A stretch of 64,000 nt of DNA from Chloranthus sessilifolius (Eukaryota; Streptophyta; Magnoliopsida; Chloranthales; Chloranthaceae): assembly GCA_021018995.1 (NCBI GenBank), contig CM037586.1:10333328-10397327 (forward strand), in the 5' to 3' direction. The notes beneath the pieces were generated by a model. The model was not told where the DNA came from and ran no database searches. It saw only the letters and a program-made list of their open reading frames with translations. The number at the start of each line of letters is the position of its first letter. Within the stretch, counting starts at the first letter, position 1. The position numbers and the translations under genes were made by a program. This document shows positions 34,084 to 46,112 of this stretch, in pieces.

Positions 34084-36575
34084 TCAATCAGGGTGAGCAA
34101 TTGGATCACTCAAAGGAAGAGTGTCAAAGAATGCAATTGCATTCTCAAGGAACGGTTTCAATCGTTGACCGTTAACTTGAAAAACATTCCCGTGTTTCGG
34201 GTTGATAATATCAACTGTCCCATTGGGGAGTATGCGAGAGATTTTGAAAGGGCCACTCCAACGGGTTTTTAGTTTCCCCGGAAATAGATGAAGTCGGGAA
34301 TTGTAAAGTAGAATCTGTTGACCAACAACGAAAGATTTTCGTAGAATAGAGTGATCATGAATCCGTTTCATACGGTCCTTGTACGATTTAGCACAGTCAT
34401 AGGCATCAGGACGGATTTCTTCTAATTCATTTATTTGGAAACCCCTTTGGGCACCAGATTGTAAGAGATCAAAATTTAATGACTTAATGGCCCAAAATGC
34501 TCGATTTTCCAGCTCAACCGGGAGGTGACATCCTTTACCAAAGACCAACCGATACGGCGACATGCCAATCGGAGTTTTAAACGCCGTTCGATACACCCAT
34601 AGAGCGTCATTCAACTTTAGCAACCAGTCTTTACGATTCGGATGGATTGTCTTTTCTAAAATTCGCTTAAGTTCCCGATTAGAGACTTCAACTTGGCCAC
34701 TTGTCTGAGGATGGTATGGCGTAGCGACTTTATGCGTGACACCATATTTCTTCATTAATTGGGTGAACACTTTATTACAAAAGTGCTTTCCACCATCACT
34801 GATTATCGCCTTTGGAATGCCAAAATAAGAAAACACTTGATCTTTGAGAAATTTGATCACTACTCTGTGATCATTCGATTTACACGCCACAACCTCTACC
34901 CATTTCGAGACATAATCAACACCGACAAGAATGAACGTTTTTCCAAACGAATTCAGGAAAGGACCCATAAAATTGATCCCCCAAACATCAAATAATTCAA
35001 CTTCTAAAATTGGATTGAGCGGCATCATGTTGTGCTTTGAGATTCGGCCCAACATTTGACAGCTGTGACAAGATTTGCAATGCTGATGACAATCCTTAAA
35101 GATCGTCGGCTAGTAAAAACCACTTCGGAAGATCTTTGAGGCGGTCTTTTTGGAACTAAAGTGACCTCCACAAGGCAACTCATGATAGAACGAGATGATT
35201 CGTGGTTGCGCAGATTCAGGAATACATCTTCGTATGATTTGATCAGGACAGTATTTGAATAAGTACGGATCTTCAAAAAAATAGTGTTTCACCCGAGCTA
35301 AGAAAATGGATTTCTCATTCTTCGACCAATGGTGAGGTAATTTCTCGGTGACTAGATAATTGACAAGATCCGCATACCAAGGTGGACAATCAATCCTGAA
35401 CAACTGTTCATCCGGGAAGTGCTCCAAGATCGGAACAGGCTGGTCAGATCTCTCAATAATTATTCATGACAAGTGATCTGCCACCACATTTTCTGAGCCT
35501 TTCTTATCTTTGATCTCCAGATCGAACTCTTGCAACAACAAGATCCATCTGATTAAACATGCTTTAGCATCTTTCTTACCGAACAGATAACACAGAGCAG
35601 CGTGATCTGTGAATACCACGACTTTAGATCCTAATAAATAGGATCAAAATTTATCCAACGCGAAAACTACTGCCAAAAGTTCCTTTTCAGTAGTTGAGTA
35701 GTTCAACTGGGCATCGTTGAGAGTATGACTCGCATAGTAGATTACATGCGGTAATTTTTTTATTCGTTGCCCCAGAACAGCTCCAATTGCATAATCAGAG
35801 GCGTCGCACACTATTTCGAACGGGAAGTCCCAGTTTGGAGATTGAATTATTGGAGCTTTTATCAATTCGGCCTTAATGGTTTCAAAGGCTCTCAAACATT
35901 CATCATCAAAAATGAACGGGGCATCCTTGGAAAGTAAACTGCATAGCGGTCGCGCTATCTTGCTGAAATCTTTAATAAAACGCCGATAAAAACCGGCGTG
36001 TCCGAGAAAAGATCTGATTTCTTTCACTGTCCTAGGTGGTGGTAGATTGGCAATTCAATCAACTTTGGCCTTGTCGACCTCGATACCCTAGGACGATATG
36101 ATATGTCCCAAAACAATGCCATCTTTAACCATGAAGTGACATTTTTCCCAGTTAAAAACAAGGTTCTTCTCTTGGCATCGTTCAAGCACTAGTGACAAAT
36201 GATTCAAACAGTCAACAAAATTGTTTCCATTGATCGAGAAGTCGTCCATGAAGACCTCGAGGAATCGCTCGACCATATCCGAAAAAATACTCAGCATACA
36301 TCTTTGGAATGTAGCTGGTGCATTACAAAGCCCAAACGGCATTCGTCGGTAGGAGAAAGTACTAAAAGGACATGTGAAAGTGGTCTTCTCCTGATCCTCA
36401 GGTGCAATGACTATTTAGTTATACCCGGAGTAGCCATCGAGGAAGCAATAGTACTCATGCCCGGCTAATCTTTCCAACATCTGATCGATAAACGGAAGAG
36501 GAAAGTGATCTTTCCTCGTCATCAAATTTAACTTTCGATAATCAATGCACACTCTCCACCTGTTTGAATTTTTGT
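34084..36575 (-). pseudogene. Element D pol: RT, RNase H, integrase (stops; catalytic Asp to Asn)
   Basis: After a one-base frameshift near 36560 (the CIDYRKLN region), RT continues with MPFGLCNAPATFQRCM and FMDDFSING. Stops follow at about 36088 and 36050. RNase H reads FEIVCDASDYAIGAVLGQR and TTEKELLAVVFAL with a stop near 35644. The integrase zinc region and core follow (35427-34084) with a stop at about 35110. The first catalytic position is WGINFMGPF where B has WGIDFMGPF, i.e. Asp changed to Asn by a single G-to-A. The second and third ([17 protein letters not shown]) are intact. No chromodomain. Confidence 0.88.
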
Positions 36576-39500
36576 AGGGACTAGTATGTTTTCCTCATTC
36601 TTCACCACTGTGACTCCCGATTTCTTAGGGACCACTTGTGTGGGGCTGACCCATTTACTGTCAGAGATGGGGTATATAATTCCAACATCTAGAAGTTTGA
36701 TTACCTCATTTCGGACCACGTCTTGCATTATAGGGTTTAGTCTCCTCTGTGGTTCCCTAGAAGGCTTAGCATTGTCTTCCAAATGAATTCGATGCATACA
36801 AACCGTGGGGCTAATGCCTTTGATATCTTTTATCGACCAAAGGGCACTTTTGTGCTCTTTGAGTACATTCATGAGTTGGCCTTCTTGATGCGCATCCAAT
36901 GTTGATGATATTATAACGGGTTGAGTTTCATTCTCCCCCAGGTAGACATACTTGAGATTTTCCGAAAGAGGTTTAAGTTCTAAGGACACTTTCTCCTCCT
37001 CTTTCGGCTTTTCCTTGATTAATTCAATTTGAGTTCCACGCTCTATTTTCTTTTCTTCTCCCAGACGTGGTGTGGAGTCCAACATGTGATTCACTTCTTG
37101 GATCAGTTGATCCACATCAAAATTCTCTCTGAAATGCGCAAGACAAGCTGCTAAAGGATCTTCAGCTTCGGATGCACGAAATATGTCTTCAACGATTTTA
37201 TCGAGTATGCATGCTTGTGCATGTTCATCATCCTCCATGGGCTGCTTGGCAATATTAAAAATATTGAGTTCCACTGTCATATTCCCAAATGACAGATTCA
37301 TGATCCCATTTTGATAATTGATCAGCGCATTGGAGGTTGCTAGAAAAGGTCTTCCTAGAATCACTGGAATGTTATTCTTCAAATTTGATGCCGGTTCAGT
37401 GTCCAAAACAACAAAATCCACAGGAAAGTAGAAAGAATCCACCTTGATGAGGACATCTTCCACAATTCCACGAGGGATCTTTACGGACCGATCAGCTAAC
37501 TGAAGGATCATCGCAGTGGCCTTAAGTTCTCCCAACTCGAGCTCCTTGTACACAGAATAAGGCAACAAATTGACACTTGCTCCTAAATCCAAAAGGGCCT
37601 GATCAATACGGTTATCACCGATGATGATCGAGATTGTAGGACAACCTGGGTCCTTGTATTTGATCGAGAGCTTTGCTTGTAACACTGAACTAACTTGCTC
37701 GGCTAAGAAAGTCTTTTTCGAAATATTTGTCTTCCTTTTAATTGTGACCAATTCCTTCAAAAATTTAGCATAAGCCGACACTTGGTGGATGGCATCTAGG
37801 AAAAGAATATTAATTTTTAATTGCTTGAAAATCTCATTTATTCCTTCCTCATCGCGATTTTTCAGTGGTGCCATCAATCTTTGCGAGTACGGTGCTTTAG
37901 GAACAAAACTTCTCTTCTGTTCACTCTTTTCTTCTGATGTTTCTTTTGCTTGTACTTTATCATCAATTTCTTCTTTCTCCTCAGATTTCTTCTCTCCATC
38001 AGACTTTTCCTCCTCCTCTGGCAACACTACTTTGTTATCGACCTGCTTTCCAGATCTCAATGTTGTGATCGCCCAAATTTGTTGTTGATCATCCTCTTGT
38101 GCTGAAGTTGATGTTTGTTTAACAACCATTTGGTCCCTTGGGTTAGGAACTGGTTGGCTCGGAAACGATCATTTTTCTCTTTCACAGAGAAAAGTGGCCA
38201 ATTGCCCAATTTGGGTCTCTATTTTAGAGATTGAGGATGTATGAGAATGAATAAGTTTCATCAGGTCCTCAGTAGAAGGAGTTTGTGTATGAGGACGTTG
38301 GGCAGTATTTCCCTGTGGAATGTTAAATCCAGGTGGTGGAAATATTGGCACAAAATTTTGTTGTGGTTGGTTTTGATAACCTCCCATTGGTTGTGCAAAC
38401 TGAAAATTCTGGTTCATTTGCCTTGGCTGCCCAACCTGATTCTGATTGTATTGAAATTTATTCGGGTTATTGAACCCTTGCTGCTGAAATTGCCCTTGAC
38501 CGTAGTTCTGCTGCGGTCCTTGGTTGAAATTTTATTGGGGATAAAAGTTCGTCCCCTGCTTCCTGGGCTGTATTCTTTGATTCTCTTATTTCTATGAGAA
38601 ATTTGAGTGGTTTCTCCAGCTATTTGGGTTATTCTCATTGAAAACGTTTCCTTGATTCCGCCCATAATTATTCACAACATTTAGCTGTTCAAATGTGTCT
38701 TCATGATAGTTCTGCATTGAAGGACAATCATCTGCCATATGCATTGGACTTGCACAAATTGAACATGACTCAGGTTGTGTATTTACCATATGCACATTCT
38801 TCTTTAATTTCAATTCTTCCACTTGTTGAGCGAGGAAATCAATTTTAGCCATCAAATCCGGGGAATCCTTTACTATGTATAGTCCTCCTTTCTTGGTTGA
38901 ACTCCCGGCTTGATCACGGGCTTTGACTGGTTGTTCCCGAGTCTTTGTGAAATCCCAGTGCTGAGAATCCTCAGCAAGCTTTTCTAGGAAAGTATAAGAT
39001 TCAGTTTCCTTAAGGCTCAGGAATCCTCCGCTATTGATTGACTCCACCAGATGTCTATTTGGTTGACTCAGTCCATTGTAGAAACACTGAACCAGTCTCC
39101 ACTTTGAGTATCCATGGTGTGGACATTTGAGTAAGAGATCCATGAATCTATCCCAAGCTTCATATAATCTCTCATCTTCCTCTTGCGTGAAATCCTTGAT
39201 TTCACGTCTAAGGACATTAGTCTTCGCCATAGGGAAGAACTTTGACAGGAACTTTTTGACCATCTGATCCCAGGTGGTTATAGATCCCGATGGTAGAGAG
39301 TTTAACCAGGTTTTTGCTTTATCCTTTATAGAGAAAGGAAACAAGCGTAGCCTAACAGATTCTTCGTTGAAGTTTTAGTAAACAGATGAGCAGACTTCGA
39401 CAAAGTCTTTGACGTGCTGGTATGGATCTTCTCTCTCCATGCTATGAAAGATTGGAAGGATTTGAATGACATTTGTACGAATTTCAAACCGGCCACCAAG

Positions 39501-39803
39501 TGTGGCGGGGTATACAATGCATGATGGGGTATTTGTAGTGATCGGAGAGAACAGTTCTCTCAATGTTGGTTCTTCCTCTTGTTCAAGTTGCTCATTCATG
39601 TTGTCAGTCATACTGACTTCAGTGGATGATTCCCTTGAAAATTTCTGCCTTGATCTAGCGTCCTTACGATTTGACCGGCAAGCACGTTCGATCTCTGAAT
39701 TTAAAGGCTCTAAAGTTCTTTCTTTAGAAGACCTAGTGTGCATGCAAATGACGCACAGAGCGGAGATTTCGGGCAGGAAAACCTCAAGAAAAAAAAAAAA
39801 CAT
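36528..39803 (-). pseudogene. Element D gag and protease (several in-frame stops)
   Basis: One frame runs from 39803 to about 36560. Gag motifs are IQILPIFHSMEREDPYQHV, KAKTWLNSL, FLSKFFPMAK and CFYNGLSQPNRHLV, with the zinc knuckle CSICASPMHMADDC. Stops occur at 39375, 38592, within 38420-38590 and at 38169. The protease is LLDLGASVNLLPYSVY with LQLADRSVKIPRGIVEDV and VILGRPFLATSNALI. The RT start (PREPQRR-type, WVSPTQVVPKKSG) is fused in the same frame. A Glu/Lys-rich linker precedes the protease. The ATG at 39803 lies in a T-rich tract and is doubtful; MTDNMNEQ may be the true start. Confidence 0.87.
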
Positions 39804-40694
39804 TTTTTTTTTTTTTTTTCAAATTCCTATCTCTAATTTTTTTTTTTTTAATTAAAATTAAAATTTGAATTTAAATTAAATTTTAAATTTTAAATTTTTT
39901 TTTTTTGTTTTTTTTTAAATCCGAATTTTAAAAATTTTAATTTTAAACCTAATGGCAATCCTACAAAATCTTATCTAAAAGAGAAAAATAAGGGAAAGAA
40001 TAAAAGATTCCTAAATTTCTTAAGGAAGATATCCTAAAAATCTATACTTCCTAAAAAGACTCCTACAAAATCTAAAATAAGAAGCCTAAAAATTTCAACT
40101 TCCTAAAAGACTCTTACAAAATCTAAAATAAAAAGCCTAAAAATCTCAACTTCCTAAAAGACTCCTAAAAAAAATACTTACCTAAGAGAGAAAAATAAGG
40201 GAAAGAAGATTTTGCAAAGCAAAAATCCAAAAATTGATTTTTTTTTTTTTTTAATTAAAATTAAAAATCGAATTTAAAATAATTTTTTTTTTTTAATTAA
40301 AATTAAAATTCGAATTTAAAATAAAGAATTTTTTTTTTTTTAATTCGAATTTCAAAAATAAAAATTAAATTCAAAAATTAAAATATAAAATTTAAATTTC
40401 AAAACCTAAAGACAATCCTATAAAATCCTATAAAATCTTACCTAAAAGAGAAAAAGAAGGGAGAGAATAGAAAGATTCCTATAAAGCCTAAAGCAAGTAC
40501 TCCTACAAAAATTAATAACTAGATTTTAGAAAATCCTACAAAATATTTAAAAGAGGAAAATAAGGAAAATAAACTCCTAAATTTTTTTATTTTTTTTATT
40601 TATTAATTTTTTTTTTTAAAGTAGAAATACTATTTTAATCTCTGAAAATTCCTAAAATTTACTGTCAACCAAAAATTTAGATTTTCTTAATTTA
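39804..40694 (-). repeat. AT-rich leader of element D
   Basis: Low-complexity A/T sequence with repeated AATTAAAATTAAAATT-type blocks (about 39830-39930, 40236-40330) and two to three copies of the approximately 50-bp unit shared with element B (about 40040-40175). No TCGA palindromes here, unlike the leader of B. Confidence 0.7.
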
Positions 40695-40713
40695 ATCCCC
40701 GGCAACGGCGCCA
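40695..40713 (-). other. Primer-binding site of element D (tRNA-Asp type)
   Basis: The - strand reads TGGCGCCGTTGCCGGGGAT, the standard Athila-type primer site, six bases from the 5' LTR. Confidence 0.9.
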
Positions 40714-40719
40714 AAAACT

Positions 40720-42509
40720 TGATGTGAATTTTAATTGTGATATTTTACTCGCAAATGCACGAATCGGATTGTATATAGTGGGTGCGGAGTACGAGATCGC
40801 TCCCACGAGGACTAATTTTGAAAGATCTAAAAGGACAAGCAATTCCAGAAATCTACTGAGATCTAACAGTATTCTACTAGTCTTATGATTTAGGTGGTTT
40901 GATGAGATGATAATTACTGACTATAAATTAAAACTTAACTGATAATTCAAAAATAAAGATAAAGATAAAGATACTAAATCCTCCCATCTTTGGTCCGTTC
41001 TTCCCATAATACAAATCTACGGATTAAACTATGAGATATACCATTGAGAACAAATATCTTTTATGGAAGATAAATGGTCAAAAACTCCGATAGGTTCCAC
41101 GTTGCATCCCTGCAATCAGGAATTAGATGATTTTCATATATAGATCTGAGATCAAGGGCATGGCTCGGCACACTTGATCTCAGGTTCAAATAAAAATCAT
41201 TCCCAAAGTGGGTATAAATTCCAACAATAATACCACCATAGATCTGAAATCAAGGGCATGGCTCGGCACACTCGATTTCAGATTAGGGAGTAATTAAGAT
41301 AAAATTACCATTACAGATCCAAGATCCAGGGCATGGCTCGGCACACTCGATCCCGGATCATAATCGTAATTAGATCCACACGATGAAAGCAAAAAGACCA
41401 TATAACAATGATTGGGTAAAATTACCATCACAGATCTGAGATCCCGGGCATGGCTCGGCACACGCGATCCCGGTTAGTGGCGGGGATTTCATCCGTTCTT
41501 GATAGCACAACAACAATAAAATAAGATCTCATATTTTAATCCTAAATTTATATTATTAAAAGTACATCCCTCGGATGAGAATTATTAGATCCCCATCCTT
41601 ATGAATTTAGCCACACATATTGCAATTAAATGACATAAATAAATAAGGAAGATAAAATAACATTAATTTAATGAATTAAAAATACCTCAACTTCAAAAGA
41701 AATTACTTTGATCCAAAAGTACGATGGTCTTTAGAAACGAGAATAATGCAGGAATAAACTTGAGCAAAAATATAATAAACTAGAGGAATGAGTACTGGAA
41801 ATTAAAGGAACAAATCTCTCAAAAAAGAATAAATAAAAACTCCCTATTTCTATGTCTAACTATGAAAAAGAAAAGAAAAAAACTAAAACTCTAATCTCCT
41901 ATCTCCCTAATTTCTCATTCTCCCTCGAAGTGTTTGAGTCGCTTTAAATAGATTCCCGGTCGCAGAAGTCTCCCCAGCCGCCAATTTAGGGTCGATTAAT
42001 CGACCCAATAGGGTCAATGCATCGACCCTACAAAAGAGGCTCAAAATCAGCTTTAAAGTAATCAATTCCATGTCAGAATCTCCTTCTCCTCGATTAATCG
42101 ACCAAAAGGGTCGATGCATCGACCCCCAGAAATCCGTGAATTTCAGCACACTTTTTGTATCAGACACTGCTTCGGTATTTCAGCCATAACTTTCTGTTCC
42201 AAACTTGGATTGAGGTGATTCCTACGCAGTTGGAAAGCGGACGAAAATATCTACAACTTTTGTATTTTGACAAGTTTATAATTCGGCCATCGTGAAGGTC
42301 CAAATTTAGCCGCAAGTCGTACCAAGTTCTCGATGACCCAAAGTTACAGTGTTTTGACATTATTTTCAGAATTCTTAGGCTGTTTTCCACACTTGGCTTG
42401 TATTTACCTGAAACACTTCAAATCTAATAATTCTCATCAGATAGCTTTCATCGGACACCTAAATATAGGTATTTAGGGGTGAAATATCATCATATTTCAG
42501 TACTCATCA
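40720..42509 (-). repeat. 5' LTR of element D
   Basis: Starts TGATGTGAAT, ends TACTCATCA on the + strand. It repeats the four constant-loop hairpins (about 41150-41480) and the palindrome set (GGGTCGATTAATCGACCC at 41989-42006; others to about 42124). Differences from the 3' LTR are scattered single bases. Confidence 0.93.
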
Positions 42510-42514
42510 ATTTA

Positions 42515-43149
42515 TATGAGTCTGTTCTCATGCCTAACGGTACTTGTGAATACTATTTATATGTTGGCATGCCTTGAATTGGTATGGTGAAGACAAGAGC
42601 TCACATCGTGTGAGAGTTTTAATCCGTACTAAATTGCCTCTCAGACTTTTCTGTGTAGGTTTATTTGTTTTCTGTTGCTTTGTATCTCTTGACTCAGATA
42701 TATGCTTATCGCTTTATAAGAACTTGGCATGCCTTGGTCTGGTGAAGACAAACTTGTTTGAGCCAAGAAAAAGATCAGTTGATTTTTCAATTTGTTATGG
42801 ATTTATTATGTTTTTCCTGCTGCCCTTTGTTTATCCAAATCATAAATTAGTTCTTGATTGATTTTTTCTGTTTTGTTTGAGTTCTGGACCAATTTTCTAA
42901 GTTTGTTCAAATCAAGCTAAAACCAAGTAAAACTTGAGTTGACCTGCCTAAAGTGTGTTACAGTGATAGAGCTACTAAACTAATATAGAGATCAAACAAT
43001 TTTTCTAGATGATTTATTTGTGGCATATCGACAAATTTTGTATTTGAAGGCATATTCATAGATTTTTTTCATTGTGTTTGAACATAAAAATCCCACTTGC
43101 AGTTTTCTAAAACAAAAAAATGGGAATCAAACTTGCCTTTTGTTGCAGC
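42515..43149. other. Unassigned host-like DNA
   Basis: AT-rich with two copies of a TTGGCATGCCTTG-type sequence (about 42563 and 42724) each followed by GGT(A)TGGTGAAGACAA. No coding match recognised. It ends in a pyrimidine tract and TTGTTGCAG, a good splice acceptor for the next fragment. Confidence 0.4.
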
Positions 43150-43807
43150 CTTTATATTCTCAAATATCAGTGGGTGTGAGAAATGGTTCATTGGGTTGGC
43201 AACCAAGAATCACTTTTATTCCATCTGAAAAAGTTTTCCCCCTAATGCATGCAATGGAGATTTCCTCCAGATACAACAGAGCTCCTCAGCTTCTTTCCTC
43301 TTTAAAACAGAGGGAAAGTGGCTACGAACCATCCGACATCAATCCGAAAGTGGCAAGAAAGTTCGTGGCAAGACCTAAATAACGATAATCATCGAAGGCC
43401 AAGAGTCTGTAGTTTAGATGGGCGAAAAACTCCATTCTGGAGGTATATCGGCCCGCTTAAGCCACGACCAAAGGTATTCTTCGAATCACAATTAAAATCT
43501 CTCTTCTCCTGTCAAAGTTTCGAAAACTAGTTCAATTCCAAGGAGAAACAACATATCTCCATATAAACCACATAAAGATGATAATAGTGGTGTTCCGCCT
43601 AAATTAGGCTCTGTTCTGCAGAGAAGCATCAGTCCTTTTTCGAAAAATAGATTGTCATGTCAAAGACACCTGTATTCATACAGGTTCTATGGGCCTCAAA
43701 ATCGAGTACCAACTTTCTCTAGGATTCGAGTCGGGAGGCATTACTTTCATGTCAAGACTCTAATGGCTCGTGATATACTGGATGCCAAAAGACTATTGAC
43801 ATCCTAA
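43150..43807 (+). pseudogene. Fragment of a conserved plant protein (SGYEPSD / SPYKP type)
   Basis: After a splice-acceptor-like TTGTTGCAG the frame reads ISVGVRNGSLGWQPRITFIP and SGYEPSD. It then shifts by one base (about 43345) to WQESSWQDL...LDGRKTPFWRYI, stops at 43528, and continues in a third frame (about 43522-43807, no ATG) with SPYKPHKDD, GSVLQRSISPFSKN and a stop after KRLLTS. I recall this combination from an uncharacterised Ser/Arg/Pro-rich plant protein family but cannot name it. Two frameshifts and no start make it a pseudogene piece. It lies next to fragments of two unrelated genes in the same orientation. Confidence 0.5.
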
Positions 43808-43818
43808 GGAGTGAAACC

Positions 43819-43930
43819 TAGGGGTGGCAATATTGAGCATGGGCTTTCATTATATGATTTTTAATAAGCCCAACCCAAATTTTGCTTATAATAGGATTTT
43901 TTGCCCGAGCCTGACTCATTGTCCCCCTTA
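43819..43930. mobile_element. hAT-like miniature element remnant
   Basis: Begins TAGGGGTGGCAAT, a characteristic hAT-type terminus, followed by GGCCCAACCC-like sequence. No clear right terminus; the end is approximate. Confidence 0.35.
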
Positions 43931-44173
43931 TGGAAACTGAAGATCAACCTGCATTATCTAGAGGCTTTAGAATTACCAAAAAACATTGGAGGGCACTCAT
44001 CATGATTGCCCATTCTGTGCCTATACACGTAAGACGCGTTTTCAACTTCTATTTGGCCATTTTGTTTAGGCATTTATTTTGTGTTTTCTTAACTTTTGGA
44101 GAAATTTTTTAATTTGGAGAGTTTTGTGCCAGTTATAATCAAGTTTCTTAAATTAGACATGATTTTTTTTCAG

Positions 44174-44499
44174 GCAATTGATGAAGCTGAAGATGAGTGG
44201 AGCCAGCACAATGCGAAGAACCTCACAGGCATGAGAGTAAAGGGATTGCGTGCTTCGATCCCGAATGACTTCCCTTATTTTCATGTTGAATTCGGGTTAA
44301 TTAAGGGGTTCATTCACGTGATTGATGATGAGAGGCAATTCAAAAGCAGACTTGGACTTAACGTCATTAGAGGCATGCTACGTTTGTCAGAGGAAGACAT
44401 GCACTGTGGTCAAAAGCATGATGCAGTGAAAGTGCAGAAGAACGTCATCTCACACTTTGTTCGAGAGTAGGAACCATTTGATGGGACTAGACAACTCAA
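44174..44499 (+). pseudogene. CWF19-like protein exon (CwfJ C-terminal domain), one nonsense change
   Basis: A splice acceptor (TTTTTTTTCAG, AG at 44172-44173) precedes AIDEAEDEWSQHN, FPYFHVEFGLIKGFIHVID and LGLNVIRGMLRL, then EPFDGTRQLK and a donor AAGTAAGT at 44499-44505. This is the C-terminal region of the CWF19L2/CwfJ family, linked to the spliceosome and lariat handling. The reading frame is intact for about 98 codons, then TAG at 44468-44470 replaces what is normally a Trp (REW-EPF). Neighbouring exons are missing, so it is an isolated exon with its splice sites, as in a captured gene fragment. Confidence 0.8.
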
Positions 44500-44501
44500 G
44501 T

Positions 44502-45902
44502 AAGTTCGACAATGTAAAGTATTTTTTTTTTAAAAGGGAATAAAAGCTTTTGAATTCAACCAAAAACTTTTGATCACACAATTAATTGGTGAGTTTTCTG
44601 TATCATCCCACTTTCAAGTGTCTTTATCCCTATTTTTTTTGCCAACTCGAATGGTTCAGGGATGTTTTTCGTTTGATCTTTTTTGCTGATTTTGATAGGT
44701 TTTCATGGGCAGCTAAAGAAAGCTGAAGCAAGAAAGAAGAAGCTATTGTCCTTAAAATAAAGTTACAGTTTCTTTCTTTCTTCGTCACTTTTAATTAGAA
44801 TTTTCTTTTGAGCCAGGGTGGGAGCATTGGCTGATGTTAATTTTGACGTTTTCTTCGCTTTGGAAATAAAAAATTCAATTGAGAGTAATAGGGTTTGAGG
44901 AATTTCTGTTCAGATTTTAGATAGTTCTAGGTCCCCAAAAGGTATATAGTTCAATTTATAATAAAGTTTAATTTTGTCAGAAATTTTAGTATTTGATGCT
45001 CATAGGCTTTCGATCTCTCTTTATTTGTGTTAATCAGTTAAAAGTGGTCTATTGACCTTATGATGGCTATCTGCTGCTTCTACCCACCAGGTAACTGAAA
45101 TTTCTCATAACACATTGCATTTTAGATAGTTCTAGGTCCCCAAAAGGTATATAGTTCAATTTATAATAAAGTTTAATTTTGACAGTCTGCCTGTTGATGT
45201 AGGTGCCCATATTTAGGCCTGTTAGGTTGGTCTATGTTTTGGGCAGAGGATGATATCCAAGTTTGCTGGTGAGAAGAATTTAACCTTTTGTGAAATATTT
45301 TTCTTATATTTTATCATTTTCATTTTTTTCTCCTTTATGCTCAATTCCTTGTCTCATTCAACCTAGACATGAGGCATGGCTACATATACATTGCTAAATG
45401 ACCTCATGACTGTCCATAGATACAATCAGGAACGCTAAAATGGTTTGTCTAAGTTTGTTCAATACTTTTAGTTAAAAAAAATGCCAAATGGTTCGAATCA
45501 TTTGGGATTTCTTTTTATTTTATAACATCTTATTAAAATGGTTTTATTTATTTTTGGTTTTTTTTTTAATAAATACAATCAGGAACGCTATGAGAGGGTC
45601 ATCCCAGCAGAGTTATTAAGAATGATCATGTTTTTTCTACCTAAAAATAATCATGGGTGGTTCTTAATTGTCAAATGATTAGGGCAGTCTGATTGAATTG
45701 CCAAATTGATTATATAAGTTGATAAATATTTTCAAAAATAATCATGGGCTATCATTTTTCAGTTTCTTATGACACTTTTTAATCAAGGAGTTTATTTTTA
45801 GGCTAAAACCAATTTAGGCAATACTTTCCAAAAGTGTGAATTTTTTGTTTATCATGGATAAGTGTGAATTTTTCAGTTGAATTTTTTGATGAATTTTAAC
45901 AT
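44502..45902. repeat. Non-coding stretch with a 63-bp direct repeat
   Basis: No gene recognised. A perfect 63-bp duplication (starting ATTTTAGATAGTTCTAGG) lies at 44914-44976 and 45119-45181. A second shared phrase, ATACAATCAGGAACGCTA, occurs at about 45420 and 45575. The remainder is T-rich and intron-like. Confidence 0.55.
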
Positions 45903-46112
45903 ATTGGAAAGGGAAGAATTCTGATGGAAGGCAATGGAGTTGCTATTTTCGGATTTGGGTCTGTTACACAGACATGTATCGAAGCTACAAACAATCTTAA
46001 ATCCAACGGCATCGATGAGATCCTAATTACGGTGGAGGAAGGTTCAATTGGAGGATTTGGGTCACATGTATCTCATTTCTTAGCATTGGATGGTCTCTTA
46101 GAACATAAGTAG
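45903..46112 (+). pseudogene. 1-deoxy-D-xylulose-5-phosphate synthase C-terminal fragment, internal deletion
   Basis: The frame reads [24 protein letters not shown], then [16 protein letters not shown] and FLALDGLL before a TAG at 46110-46112. These are signature segments of the transketolase C-terminal domain of DXS, the plastid enzyme that starts the MEP isoprenoid pathway. Between them about 25 residues normally present (the VADARF...PLD region) are missing, and the protein ends early after LDGLLEHK. No ATG or upstream domain is present. It is a decayed or captured gene piece. Identification is firm from the [12 protein letters not shown] motif. Confidence 0.8.

Larger units (their letters stand above)
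18506..42509 (-). mobile_element. Element D: Athila-like Ty3 retrotransposon, interrupted by element C
   Basis: LTRs at 18506-20296 (1791 bp) and 40720-42509 (1790 bp), flanked by exact ATTTA duplications (18501-18505, 42510-42514). A perfect tRNA-Asp-type primer site, gag, protease, RT, RNase H, integrase and polypurine tract are all on the - strand. Chromovirus C (20819-32457) is inserted in its 3' non-coding region. Gag-pol is more damaged than in B, with several stops, a frameshift and one changed catalytic residue. Confidence 0.93.

Noticed and set aside
44096-44470. A functional CWF19-like gene
   Set aside because: Only one exon is recognisable, it carries a TAG in place of a conserved Trp codon, and no other exons lie nearby.
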